From NCBI GenBank assembly GCA_900763675.1, contig CAAFLE010000088.1, positions 1-15,497 on the forward strand: 15,497 nt of DNA, in the 5' to 3' direction. Shown here piece after piece: positions 6,126 through 13,309 of this stretch. The DNA is from an uncultured Oscillospiraceae bacterium. Lineage in GTDB: Bacteria; Bacillota; Clostridia; Oscillospirales; Oscillospiraceae. The notes beneath the pieces are model-generated. The model had not been told where the DNA came from, did not search any database, and was given only the letters and a program-made list of their open reading frames with translations. Numbering within the stretch: the first letter of the stretch is position 1; every line of letters begins with the position of its first letter. A program made the position numbers and the translations under genes.

Positions 6126-7789
6126 CCGACATCGACATCGCGCACGGCTGCGCCATGAAAAACATCACTGCCGTCGCCGCGGCGGCGGGCGTAGACGAAA
6201 AATATGTGGAGCCTTACGGCCGGTACAAAGCGAAGCTCTCGCTCGAGCTGCTGCGCGAGCGTGCCGCCGCGCCGGACGGAAAGCTCATCCTTGTCACCGC
6301 CATCACGCCGACCCCGGCGGGCGAGGGAAAAACGACGACGTCCATCGGTCTTGCGGACGCGCTGCGGCGCATCGGGAAAAACGCCGTGGCGGCGCTGCGC
6401 GAGCCGTCGCTCGGACCGGTGTTCGGCGTCAAGGGCGGCGCGACCGGCGGCGGATACGCCCAGATCGTCCCCATGGAGGACATTAACCTCCACTTTACCG
6501 GCGATTTCCACGCCATCGGCGCGGCGAACAACCTGCTCGCGGCGATGCTCGATAACCACATCCAGCAGGGCAACGCCCTCGGCATTGACCCTAAGCAGAT
6601 CACGTGGAAGCGCTGCGTGGATATGAACGACCGCCAGCTGCGGCATATTGTGGACGGTCTCGGCGGCGCGGCGAACGGCTGCCCGCGGGAGGACGGGTTC
6701 GACATCACCGTCGCGAGCGAGATCATGGCGGTGTTCTGCCTTGCCGAGAGTCTTGCCGATCTCAGGGCGCGGCTCGGGCGCATCATCGTGGCGTACACGT
6801 ATGACGGCGCTCCCGTCACGGCGCACGATCTCAAGGCGGAGGGCGCGATGACCGCCCTGCTGCGCGACGCGCTTTCCCCCAACCTTGTCCAGACGCTCGA
6901 GGGGACGCCCGTGCTGGTCCACGGCGGACCGTTTGCGAACATCGCGCACGGCTGCAACAGCGTGCTTGCCACGCGCATGGCACGGAAGCTCTCGGACTAT
7001 ACCGTCACCGAGGCGGGGTTTGCCGCCGATCTCGGCGCGGAGAAATTCTTTGACATCAAATGCCGCAAGGCGAAGCTGCGTCCGGACGCCGTCGTGCTGG
7101 TCGCAACGGTGCGTGCGCTCAAATACCACGGCGGCACGGAAAAGGACCGTCTCGGCGAGGAGAATCTTGCGGCGCTCGAACGCGGACTGCCGAACCTGCT
7201 TCGCCACGCGGACAACATCAAAAACGTATTCGGTCTGCCGTGCGTCGTGGCGGTGAACGCCTTCCCGACGGATACGGAGGCGGAGCTGTCGCTCGTTGCG
7301 GAGCGGTGCGCCGCGCTTGGCGTGAAGGCGGTGCGCAGCGATGTGTGGGCGAAGGGCGGCGCCGGCGGGGAAGCGCTCGCGGCGGAGGTCGTGCGCCTGT
7401 GCGGGGAGAAAAACGATTTCCGCTTTGCCTATGAGCTTACCGGCTCGATCGGAGAGCGGATCGAAACGCTCTGCCGAAAGGTTTACCGCGCCGACGGCGT
7501 TTTTCTCACGCCGGAGGCGCGTAAGCAGGTGGCGCGGCTCGAAGCGCTCGGCTTCGGCGCTCTGCCGGTGTGTATGGCGAAAACGCAGTACAGCTTTTCG
7601 GACGACGCCTCCAGACGCGGAGCGCCGGAGGGCTTTACCGTAACGGTGCGCGAGATCCGTGTTTCCGCGGGCGCGGAGTTTCTCGTCGCGCTCACGGGGA
7701 ATATCATGACGATGCCGGGGCTTCCGAAGTCGCCCGCCGCCGAGCGGATCGACGTGGACGAAAACGGCGTCATATCGGGGATGTTTTAA
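6122..7789 (+). CDS. fhs: Formate--tetrahydrofolate ligase
   Basis: The enzyme joins formate to tetrahydrofolate with ATP to make 10-formyl-THF, feeding purine and formyl-Met synthesis or, run in reverse, recovering ATP; it is cytoplasmic and usually tetrameric. The 555-residue length is typical (about 555-560). The P-loop TPAGEGKTTT is at about 64-73, followed by the conserved block REPSLGPVFGVKGGATGGGY and DINLHFTGDFHAI. PVLVHGGPFANIAHGCNS and the glycine-rich end TGNIMTMPGLPK are also present. The start at 6122 overlaps the stop of the upstream membrane protein gene and has AGGAGG close upstream; longer frames upstream are not needed. fchA follows two bases after the stop. Confidence 0.98.
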   Translation: MTDIDIAHGCAMKNITAVAAAAGVDEKYVEPYGRYKAKLSLELLRERAAAPDGKLILVTAITPTPAGEGKTTTSIGLADALRRIGKNAVAALREPSLGPVFGVKGGATGGGYAQIVPMEDINLHFTGDFHAIGAANNLLAAMLDNHIQQGNALGIDPKQITWKRCVDMNDRQLRHIVDGLGGAANGCPREDGFDITVASEIMAVFCLAESLADLRARLGRIIVAYTYDGAPVTAHDLKAEGAMTALLRDALSPNLVQTLEGTPVLVHGGPFANIAHGCNSVLATRMARKLSDYTVTEAGFAADLGAEKFFDIKCRKAKLRPDAVVLVATVRALKYHGGTEKDRLGEENLAALERGLPNLLRHADNIKNVFGLPCVVAVNAFPTDTEAELSLVAERCAALGVKAVRSDVWAKGGAGGEALAAEVVRLCGEKNDFRFAYELTGSIGERIETLCRKVYRADGVFLTPEARKQVARLEALGFGALPVCMAKTQYSFSDDASRRGAPEGFTVTVREIRVSAGAEFLVALTGNIMTMPGLPKSPAAERIDVDENGVISGMF

Positions 7790-7791
7790 AA

Positions 7792-8412
7792 ATGGAAATG
7801 CTCCACAAAAGCGTGAACGAATTTACCGCTGCGCTCGCGTCCAGAGCGTCCGTACCCGGCGGCGGCAGCGCAAGCGCCCTTGCCGGCGCTCTTGCCGCCG
7901 CGCTCGGCGGCATGGTGGGAGAGCTGACCGTCGGAAAAAAGCAATATGCCGCCGCCGAGCCGATTTTGCGCGAGCTGCTTGGTCAGGCGGAGGAGCTGCG
8001 GGAAGCGCTGCTTGCGTGCGTGGAAAAGGACGCCGCGGCGCTCGCGCCGCTCGCTGAAGCGTATGCCATACCGAAGGACGACCCCGCCCGGGCGGAGACG
8101 CTGGAGGCGTGTCTTCGCGCCGCCGCCGCGCCCCCGATGGAGGTGCTGGAGCTTACCGCCCGAACGGTCGAGCTGCTGCGCAGCTTTGCGGACATGGGAA
8201 GCCCTCTCGCGGTTTCCGACGCCGCCGTCGGCGCGGCGCTTGCCGCCGCGGCGCTGCGCGGCGCGGAGATCAACGTGCGCGTCAATACCCGGCTGATGCG
8301 CGACCGCACCGCCGCCGCGGCGCTCGACGACCGCGCCCGGACGATCGCGGAGAGCGCTCTGCGCCGGGCAGAGGCGGTCTATAACGACGTATACGGGAGA
8401 CTTGCGCCATGA
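7792..8412 (+). CDS. fchA: Methenyl-THF cyclohydrolase (FchA / formiminotransferase-cyclodeaminase C-terminal family)
   Basis: FchA interconverts 10-formyl-THF and 5,10-methenyl-THF, the step between Fhs and FolD. The 206-residue protein is all-helical. It has the family signature SVPGGGSASALAGALAAALG near the N terminus (about 20-39) and GSPLAVSDAAVGAALAAAAL followed by GAEINVRVNTR in the C-terminal half. Length matches stand-alone FTCD_C proteins (about 200-210), and no formiminotransferase domain is attached. The start at 7792 is two bases after the fhs stop; Met3 (7798) is an alternative. Cyclodeaminase activity on formimino-THF is possible for the family, but the context, with no histidine-degradation genes, favours cyclohydrolase. 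Confidence 0.92.
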   Translation: MEMLHKSVNEFTAALASRASVPGGGSASALAGALAAALGGMVGELTVGKKQYAAAEPILRELLGQAEELREALLACVEKDAAALAPLAEAYAIPKDDPARAETLEACLRAAAAPPMEVLELTARTVELLRSFADMGSPLAVSDAAVGAALAAAALRGAEINVRVNTRLMRDRTAAAALDDRARTIAESALRRAEAVYNDVYGRLAP

Positions 8413-9263
8413 GCCTTCTTCTCCGCGGGGCGGACGCCGCCGCCGCGATGAACGAAAAAACGGCGCACATTGTCCGCGGTCTGCGCGAACGGGGAATCGT
8501 TCCGGCGCTTGCCATTGTGCGCGTCGGGGCGCGGGAGGACGATCTTTCCTACGAACGGAGCGCCATGAAGCGGTGCGCCGCGCTCGGCATCGAGACGCGC
8601 TCCGTCGTTCTGCCGGAGAGCGCGTCCGAAAGCGAGCTGGAAAAAGCGCTGCTCGCGCTCGGCGCGGACGAGAGCGCGGACGGCATACTGCCGCTGCGCC
8701 CGTTCCCGGCGCACATGGACGCAGAACGCATTCTCCGCGCCCTGCCGCCGGAAAAGGACGTGGACGGCGTGACGGCGGCGTCGCTTGCCGCGGTGTACGC
8801 CGGTACGGACGGCGGCTTCGCCCCCTGCACGGCGCAGGCGGTGCTGGAGCTGCTTGACTATTACCGGGTCCCCGTGGAGGGGAAACGCGCCGCCGTTCTC
8901 GGGCGGAGCCTTACGGTCGGGCGTCCGGCGGCGATGCTGCTGCTGCGCCGCGGCGCTACGGTGACGCTCTGCCACTCCAAAACGCCGGACGCCGCGGCGA
9001 TCGGCGGCGCGGCGGATATACTGATCGTCTGCACAGGACGGCGCGAGAGCGTCGGCGCGGCGTATTTCCGCGCCGGGCAGACGGTCGTTGACGTCGGCAT
9101 CCATTATAAGGAAGAGACCGGCTCTCTCTGCGGCGACGTCGTTTTCGCCGAGGCGGAGAGCATCGTCTCGGCGGTCACGCCCGTGCCGGGCGGCGTCGGG
9201 GCGCTTACCACGGCGGTACTGGCGCAGCACACGGCGAGAGCCGCGCAGCGCCGGAGAAAATAA
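8409..9263 (+). CDS. folD: Methylene-THF dehydrogenase FolD, cyclohydrolase residues apparently lost
   Basis: FolD oxidises 5,10-methylene-THF to 5,10-methenyl-THF with NAD(P)+, and normally also hydrolyses the product to 10-formyl-THF. The 284-residue protein has the usual two domains. KDVDG (116-120), the nucleotide loop GRSLTVGRP (165-173) and PVPGGVGALT (258-267) are intact. The lysine of the Y-x-x-x-K motif that drives cyclohydrolase is not there: Tyr48 is followed four residues later by Ala52. The DGILVQLPLP block reads DGILPLRPFP, with Leu96 in place of the partner Gln. This predicts a dehydrogenase-only enzyme, with FchA doing the hydrolysis. The start overlaps the fchA stop (ATGA). 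The residue alignment was made by eye against E. coli FolD. Confidence 0.95.
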   Translation: MSLLLRGADAAAAMNEKTAHIVRGLRERGIVPALAIVRVGAREDDLSYERSAMKRCAALGIETRSVVLPESASESELEKALLALGADESADGILPLRPFPAHMDAERILRALPPEKDVDGVTAASLAAVYAGTDGGFAPCTAQAVLELLDYYRVPVEGKRAAVLGRSLTVGRPAAMLLLRRGATVTLCHSKTPDAAAIGGAADILIVCTGRRESVGAAYFRAGQTVVDVGIHYKEETGSLCGDVVFAEAESIVSAVTPVPGGVGALTTAVLAQHTARAAQRRRK

Positions 9264-9277
9264 AAAAACAAAAACCA

Positions 9278-9374
9278 TGACAGAGTAGGTGCAAAGCGTA
9301 AAGTGCCGCGGGATGGGATGTTGTCCGCGGACGAAGCGGCAAGAGCTGCGCGGTTTTGCTCCGCATCCGCTGCC
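9278..9374 (+). promoter_or_regulatory. THF riboswitch aptamer
   Basis: The sequence follows the folT/THF riboswitch consensus. AGAGTAG (9282-9288) and GCATCCGCTG (9363-9372) form the P1 region, with CAG/CTG and GTGC/GCAT pairing around the conserved internal loop. The core continues with GCGTAAAGTG, GGGATG, and a CCGCGG/CCGCGG helix closing GATGGGATGTTGT, followed by ACGAAGC. The class binds tetrahydrofolate and its reduced relatives and usually turns off folate uptake and synthesis genes. Here it lies 14 bases after folD and directly before folT, the commonest target of this class. No promoter is visible between folD and the aptamer. Confidence 0.9.
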
Positions 9375-9388
9375 ACCTTAGGATACCG

Positions 9389-9425
9389 CTCCTTCCGTGG
9401 CAACTGTCACGAAAGGAGTCTTTTT
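9389..9425 (+). terminator. Expression platform of the THF riboswitch: terminator hairpin containing the folT ribosome site
   Basis: CTCCTTCCGTG (9389-9399) pairs with CACGAAAGGAG (9408-9418) with one mismatch, and TCTTTTT follows to 9425. The 3' arm contains AAAGGAG, the folT Shine-Dalgarno sequence, so the hairpin can stop transcription and also hide the ribosome site. A competing hairpin can form upstream: CCAC and AGG (9373-9382) with CCT and GTGG (9391-9400). It would use up the 5' arm of the terminator, giving a plausible antiterminator. Pairings were done by eye. Confidence 0.75.
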
Positions 9426-9429
9426 CCGC

Positions 9430-9969
9430 ATGAAAACAAGAAACCTTGCCATTGACGCCGTTCTGGCGGCGATGTGCGCTGTTCTCGGCGCGGTCGCGCT
9501 CGATCTCAACAGCATCAAGATCACGCTTGAGAGCTTCCCCGTGCTGCTCGCCGCGCTGCTTTTCGGTCCGCTCGACGGCGCCGCCGTCGGGCTGGTGGGG
9601 ACGCTTTTGTACCAGCTTCTCCGCTACGGCGTGTCGGTCACGACGCCGCTGTGGATCCTGCCGTATGCTCTCGCGGGGCTTCTCGCGGGCGCTTACGCCA
9701 AGCGCCGCGGCTTTTCGCTCTCGGCGCGGCAGACCGTCGGCATTGTCGCGGCGGCGGAAATTCTTGTCACGGCGCTCAACACGCTTGTGATGTTTCTCGA
9801 TGCAAAAATTTACGGCTACTGGTTCCCGGGCTTCATCTCGGCGATGCTGCTGCCGCGGTGCGCGGTGTGCGCTCTCAAGACGGTCGTGTTCGGGCTGGCG
9901 CTGCCGAAGCTGTGCGCCGCCGTGCGCTCGGCGCTGCCGGCAAAGGGGGAGAAGGATCATGGAGCTTAA
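9430..9969 (+). CDS. folT: Folate ECF transporter S component FolT
   Basis: FolT is the membrane substrate-binding subunit of an energy-coupling factor transporter. It captures folate and pairs with a shared EcfA/A'/T module encoded elsewhere. The 179-residue product is strongly hydrophobic, with about five to six membrane segments. It has the S-component pattern of an Arg-containing N terminus (MKTRNLAIDAVLAAMCAVLGA), an AALLFGPLDGAAVGLVGTLL block and a YGYWFPGF segment before the last helices. The preceding THF riboswitch makes folate the likely substrate. The start at 9430 is used because GGAG lies 11 bases upstream; a GTG at 9397 would place translation inside the riboswitch hairpin. The gene overlaps the start of folC by 11 bases. 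Confidence 0.9.
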   Translation: MKTRNLAIDAVLAAMCAVLGAVALDLNSIKITLESFPVLLAALLFGPLDGAAVGLVGTLLYQLLRYGVSVTTPLWILPYALAGLLAGAYAKRRGFSLSARQTVGIVAAAEILVTALNTLVMFLDAKIYGYWFPGFISAMLLPRCAVCALKTVVFGLALPKLCAAVRSALPAKGEKDHGA

Positions 9970-11233
9970 CGAAGCGCTCTCGTTCATTCATGGCACCGAC
10001 TGGAAGGGCAGCCGTCTGGGGCTGGAGCGGATGCGCGAGCTGATGCGCCGGCTGGGCGATGTGCAGGACACGCTGAAATATGTACACGTCGCCGGGACGA
10101 ACGGCAAAGGCTCGACCAGCACGATGCTCGCCTCGATCCTGCGCTCCGCGGGATACAAAACGGGGCTTTATACGTCCCCGCATCTTGTGCGCGTGAACGA
10201 GCGCTTCCGCATTGACGGCGCGGACGTATCCGATGCGGCGCTCTGCCGCGCCGCCGAAGCGGTGAAAGCCGCCGCGGACGGCATGGAGGACGCGCCCACG
10301 GAGTTTGAAATCCTCACCGCGATGGCGTTCTGGTACTTTGTCGAGCAGCGGTGCGATGCGGTGGTGCTGGAGGTCGGTCTCGGCGGGCGGCTCGACGCAA
10401 CGAACGTCATCCGCTCGCCGGAGGCGGCGGTCATTGCGAACATCGGGCTGGAGCATACCGCCATTCTCGGCGATACGCTGCCGAAGATCGCCGCGGAAAA
10501 GGCGGGCATTCTCAAGCCTGGCACGACCGCCGTCACATACCCGGTAAGCGCGGCGGTGGACGCGGTGTACCGCGCCGTGTGCGCCGAGCGCGGCGTTCGC
10601 TGGCATCCGGTGTCGTTCGATACGCTCCGCGAGCGGGAGCATTCCCTTGCCGGGCAGCGGTTCGACTACGGCGGGGAAACGGACCTTTCGCTGCATCTGC
10701 TCGGCGTCCACCAGTGCAGAAACGCGGCGCTTGCCGTGGAAACGGTGCGCGTGCTGCGCGAAAAGGGCTGGCGCATTTCGGAAAAAGCGCTGCGCGAGGG
10801 ACTGGAAGCCGCCCGCTGGGAGGCGCGGTTCGAGGTGCTGCGCCGCGACCCGCCGTTTATCGTGGACGGGGCGCACAACCCCCAGTGCATCGACGCGCTC
10901 TGCGCCTCGCTCGACGAGTATCTGCCGGGGGAAAAGGCGCTGTTTCTGCTCGGCGTGCTGGCGGACAAGGACTATGAAGCGATGCTCGCCCGGCTGCTGC
11001 CGTATGGAAAGAAGTTTTTCTGTCTGACGCCGGATTCGCCCCGGGCGCTCTGCGCCCCGGCGCTCTGCGCAAAGCTCCGCGCCATGGGCGCGGCGGCGGA
11101 GACGTTCTCCTCGGTCGGGGAGGGCGTGCGCCGGGCGGCGGAGGAATCCGGCGGCGAAACTCCCGTCGTCGCCTGCGGCTCGCTCTATCTCATGGGCGAG
11201 GTTCGCCGCACGATCCAAGACGGCCCTTATTAA
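9959..11233 (+). CDS. folC: Folylpolyglutamate synthase / dihydrofolate synthase
   Basis: FolC adds glutamates to folates using ATP, trapping imported folate in the cell, and in many bacteria also makes dihydrofolate from dihydropteroate. The 424-residue product is of normal length and shows the Mur-ligase fold. The ATP loop VAGTNGKGSTS is at 44-54, TSPHLVRVNERF at about 72-83, EVGLGGRLDATN in the middle, and VDGAHNP in the C-terminal domain. The ribosome site GGGGGAGAAGG lies inside the folT end, and the two genes overlap by 11 bases, so they are translationally coupled. Its link to folT means uptake and retention of folate are controlled together by the riboswitch. Whether it has dihydrofolate synthase activity cannot be told here. 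Confidence 0.97.
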   Translation: MELNEALSFIHGTDWKGSRLGLERMRELMRRLGDVQDTLKYVHVAGTNGKGSTSTMLASILRSAGYKTGLYTSPHLVRVNERFRIDGADVSDAALCRAAEAVKAAADGMEDAPTEFEILTAMAFWYFVEQRCDAVVLEVGLGGRLDATNVIRSPEAAVIANIGLEHTAILGDTLPKIAAEKAGILKPGTTAVTYPVSAAVDAVYRAVCAERGVRWHPVSFDTLREREHSLAGQRFDYGGETDLSLHLLGVHQCRNAALAVETVRVLREKGWRISEKALREGLEAARWEARFEVLRRDPPFIVDGAHNPQCIDALCASLDEYLPGEKALFLLGVLADKDYEAMLARLLPYGKKFFCLTPDSPRALCAPALCAKLRAMGAAAETFSSVGEGVRRAAEESGGETPVVACGSLYLMGEVRRTIQDGPY

Positions 11234-11244
11234 AGACAGATCAA

Positions 11245-11314
11245 GCCTCCCTTGTGTAAAGGGAGGCGGCAAAACCGGAGGGATTGGCGTTTTCCGAAAA
11301 AAGCAGTCCCTCCG
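11245..11314. repeat. Palindromic intergenic repeat after folC
   Basis: Two nested palindromes fill the gap. GCCTCCCTT (11245-11253) faces AAGGGAGGC (11259-11267), a perfect nine-base-pair stem with a five-base loop. CGGAGGGA (11276-11283) faces TCCCTCCG (11307-11314). The wording GCCTCCC...GGGAGGC followed by GGCAAAACCGGAGGGATT resembles a palindromic intergenic repeat I have seen in gut Clostridia genomes; that is recollection, not a search. Both arms are followed by short T runs, so it could also help end transcription from either side. Confidence 0.6.
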
Positions 11315-11329
11315 TTTCGTTTTCGGCGC

Positions 11330-11361
11330 AACCGCTCTCCCTGCACGGGGGAGCGGTTTTT
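11330..11361 (+). terminator. Rho-independent terminator of the folate operon
   Basis: AACCGCTC (11330-11337) pairs with GAGCGGTT (11351-11358), with further C-G pairs inside, and is followed by TTTTT ending at 11361. The T run overlaps the stop codon of the convergent dipicolinate synthase gene (11360-11362). There is no T run in the minus direction. Confidence 0.85.
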
Positions 11362-12562
11362 ATAACAAAACCGGCTGTATCTGCCGTCCGTGCAGCGCCT
11401 CTTCAATCGTTTCGCCGAGCCGGTCAAAATCGCTCTGGAGCGAAAACGGCTTCTGGTGCGGCGCGTCCTGCCGGAACGGGACAAAGTACACGTTCTTCCG
11501 TTGCAAAAGCGCGGCGATGCTCCCCGCCGAGCCGGAGAGACCGTCGTTCGTGGAAAGGGCAAGGACGAGCGGAGCGCCGTTTCGCAGATGCGCCTTGCAC
11601 GCCATCGTGACGGGCGTATCCGTGATGCCGTTTGCGAGCTTGGAGAGCGTGTTGCCCGTGCAGGGCGCGACGAGCATCGCGTCGAGCCGCAGCGAGGTGC
11701 CGAGCGGTTCGGCCTTGACGATGGAATCCACGGCGGGGCGGCCGCACAGATCCTCCAGCGCGTCCCGGAAGGCGGACGCGGCGAAAAACCGCGTGTCCGT
11801 TTCCGCCGCCGCGCCGGAGAGGACCGGCACGAGCGTATAGCTCTGCCGGAGCGGCGCGAGCGCTTCCAGCACGCGGGAAAACGTGCAGTGCGACCCCGTA
11901 ACGGCGATGCCAAGCCGGGGAAGCGGCTCCGCCGCCGCGGCGTACACCGCGTCGCGCAGAATTTTTGCCGCGGCGTCGGGGTCGTACTTTGCGGGCAGAC
12001 CGGGAGCGCGGAGGAAGCGCAGCCCCCGCTCGTGCGCCGCAGCGGCGTCGATCCCGCCGGGCGCGGACGCAAGCTCGAGCAGCACGGCGTCGCGCCGGAC
12101 GAGGGAGAGCAGCGGCTCGGTCAGCACCGGCGCGGGGACCGTGTTCACGAGAACGTCAAATCCGCCGAGCGCGGCGGAGAGCGCGTCGAGCGGCAGAGCC
12201 TCGCAGCCCTCCGCCTGCGCCCACGCCCGCTGCGCGGCGTTTCGCGCCGCACAGGTCACGAGAGACCCCGCCTTCTGCATTTCCCGGGCGAGCAGCCGCC
12301 CGATCCGCCCGTAGCCGAGGATCAGCACGTGGGCGCCGGAGAGACCCGTTTCCGGGCGAAGCAGCGCGGCGGCGCCCTCGGCGGTGAGCCGGGCGTTCGC
12401 AATCTGGTATTCCTCCCGGCGGGCGTAGCGTGCCGAGGGATCCCACGGCGGCGGGATCACGAAATCGGCGGCGGCGGGATCGGTGATCTCGTGTCCGTCG
12501 GCGAGCAGAAGCTGCCGCAGCGCAAGAAACCGGGCGTCCGTGCCGGTGATGGCAAAGCGCAT
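11360..12562 (-). CDS. Dipicolinate synthase, apparent fusion of subunits A and B (SpoVFA-SpoVFB)
   Basis: Dipicolinate synthase oxidises dihydrodipicolinate to dipicolinic acid, the calcium-binding compound of the spore core, in the mother cell. The 400-residue protein has both subunits in one chain. Residues 1-215 match SpoVFA/DpaA: the Rossmann loop GYGRIG at 83-88, then NTVPAPVL, LLELASAPGGID and APGLPAKYDP. Residues 216-400 match SpoVFB/DpaB, a flavoprotein-like subunit: LGIAVTGSHCTF, DSIVKAEPLG, APCTGNTLSKLANGITDTPV, LALSTNDGL and VYFVPFRQDAP. In Bacillus subtilis these are two genes of about 300 and 200 codons. The A part is also short, with about 80 residues before the Rossmann loop against about 150. 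The start at 12562 has GGAG eight bases upstream. Gene symbol is left empty because spoVFA and spoVFB are separate names. Confidence 0.92.
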   Translation of the reverse strand: MRFAITGTDARFLALRQLLLADGHEITDPAAADFVIPPPWDPSARYARREEYQIANARLTAEGAAALLRPETGLSGAHVLILGYGRIGRLLAREMQKAGSLVTCAARNAAQRAWAQAEGCEALPLDALSAALGGFDVLVNTVPAPVLTEPLLSLVRRDAVLLELASAPGGIDAAAAHERGLRFLRAPGLPAKYDPDAAAKILRDAVYAAAAEPLPRLGIAVTGSHCTFSRVLEALAPLRQSYTLVPVLSGAAAETDTRFFAASAFRDALEDLCGRPAVDSIVKAEPLGTSLRLDAMLVAPCTGNTLSKLANGITDTPVTMACKAHLRNGAPLVLALSTNDGLSGSAGSIAALLQRKNVYFVPFRQDAPHQKPFSLQSDFDRLGETIEEALHGRQIQPVLL

Positions 12563-12596
12563 GGTGTACCACTCCTATCCAGTCAAAATCGTATTC

Positions 12597-12625
12597 CAGC
12601 GTATGCGCTCTCGTTGACTTGTGTC
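12597..12625 (-). promoter_or_regulatory. Candidate sigma-K promoter of the dipicolinate synthase gene
   Basis: On the minus strand GACA (12625-12622) and CATACGCTG (12605-12597) are 16 bases apart. This is close to the Bacillus sigma-K pattern of AC at -35 and CATAnnnTA at -10 (last base differs). Sigma-K drives spoVF in B. subtilis, so the match is sensible, but short mother-cell promoter motifs also arise by chance. Confidence 0.45.
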
Positions 12626-12642
12626 CCGGTTTGCGGTAAAAT
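12614..12642 (+). promoter_or_regulatory. Sigma-A promoter of tdk-deoD
   Basis: TTGACT (12614-12619) and TAAAAT (12637-12642) are 17 bases apart. The expected start near 12649 leaves a leader of about 28 bases with GAGGAG before the tdk ATG at 12677. It overlaps the candidate sigma-K promoter on the other strand. Confidence 0.8.
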
Positions 12643-12676
12643 CTTTGCGGAACGAACATTCGAGAGGAGAGCGGGA

Positions 12677-13285
12677 ATGGCAAAGCTCTATTTCAAGTAC
12701 GGCGCGATGGGTTCCAGCAAGACCGCGCAGGCGCTCATTACAAAATTCAATTACGAGGAGCGCGGGATGAACGTGTGGCTTTTAAAGCCCTCCATCGACT
12801 GCCGCGACGGGGAAACGCTGCTCCGCTCGCGCATCGGGCTGGAGGCGAGCGCCGACGTCGTCCGCCCCGAGGACGACATCTGCGCACTCTATGCCGAGCG
12901 CGGACCGCACGACGTCGTGATCGTGGACGAGTGCCAGTTCCTCACGCCCGAGCAGATCGAGCAGCTCCGTCGGCTCGTGGACGAGGAGAGTCTGCCGGTG
13001 CTCTGCTTCGGGCTGCGCACCGACTTCCTTACGCACCTGTTCCCCGGCTCGCGCCGTCTGTTCGAGCTGGCAGACTCCATCACGGAGATCAAGACGATCT
13101 GCGAATGCGGCTCGAAGGCGACGGTCAACGCCCGCATTGACGGCGAAGGCCGCGTCGTTACCGAGGGGGCGCAGGTGTTCCTCGGCGGGAACGATTCCTA
13201 TGTCGCCATGTGCCATGCCTGCTGGCGGAAGCGCATCGCCCGCGAAGCCGCCGAACGCGCCGCAAAGGAAAAAACCCAGAATTAA
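12677..13285 (+). CDS. tdk: Thymidine kinase (type II)
   Basis: Thymidine kinase phosphorylates thymidine with ATP to dTMP in the salvage pathway. The 202-residue protein has the P-loop GAMGSSKT at 9-16, the catalytic VDECQF with Glu85, and the structural zinc site: CEC at 142-144 and C179/C182 in MCHACW. The C-x-C spacing of the first pair and the LYFKYGAM / NYEERGMNV wording are like the E. coli Tdk branch. A FLGGNDSYVAMC lasso segment precedes the second cysteine pair. The start at 12677 has GAGGAG upstream. The charged, Ala/Glu/Lys-rich tail after 186 is probably disordered or helical. deoD follows after 24 bases, making a salvage operon. Confidence 0.97.
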   Translation: MAKLYFKYGAMGSSKTAQALITKFNYEERGMNVWLLKPSIDCRDGETLLRSRIGLEASADVVRPEDDICALYAERGPHDVVIVDECQFLTPEQIEQLRRLVDEESLPVLCFGLRTDFLTHLFPGSRRLFELADSITEIKTICECGSKATVNARIDGEGRVVTEGAQVFLGGNDSYVAMCHACWRKRIAREAAERAAKEKTQN

Positions 13286-13309
13286 AATAAAAATAAAGGA
13301 GATACGATC

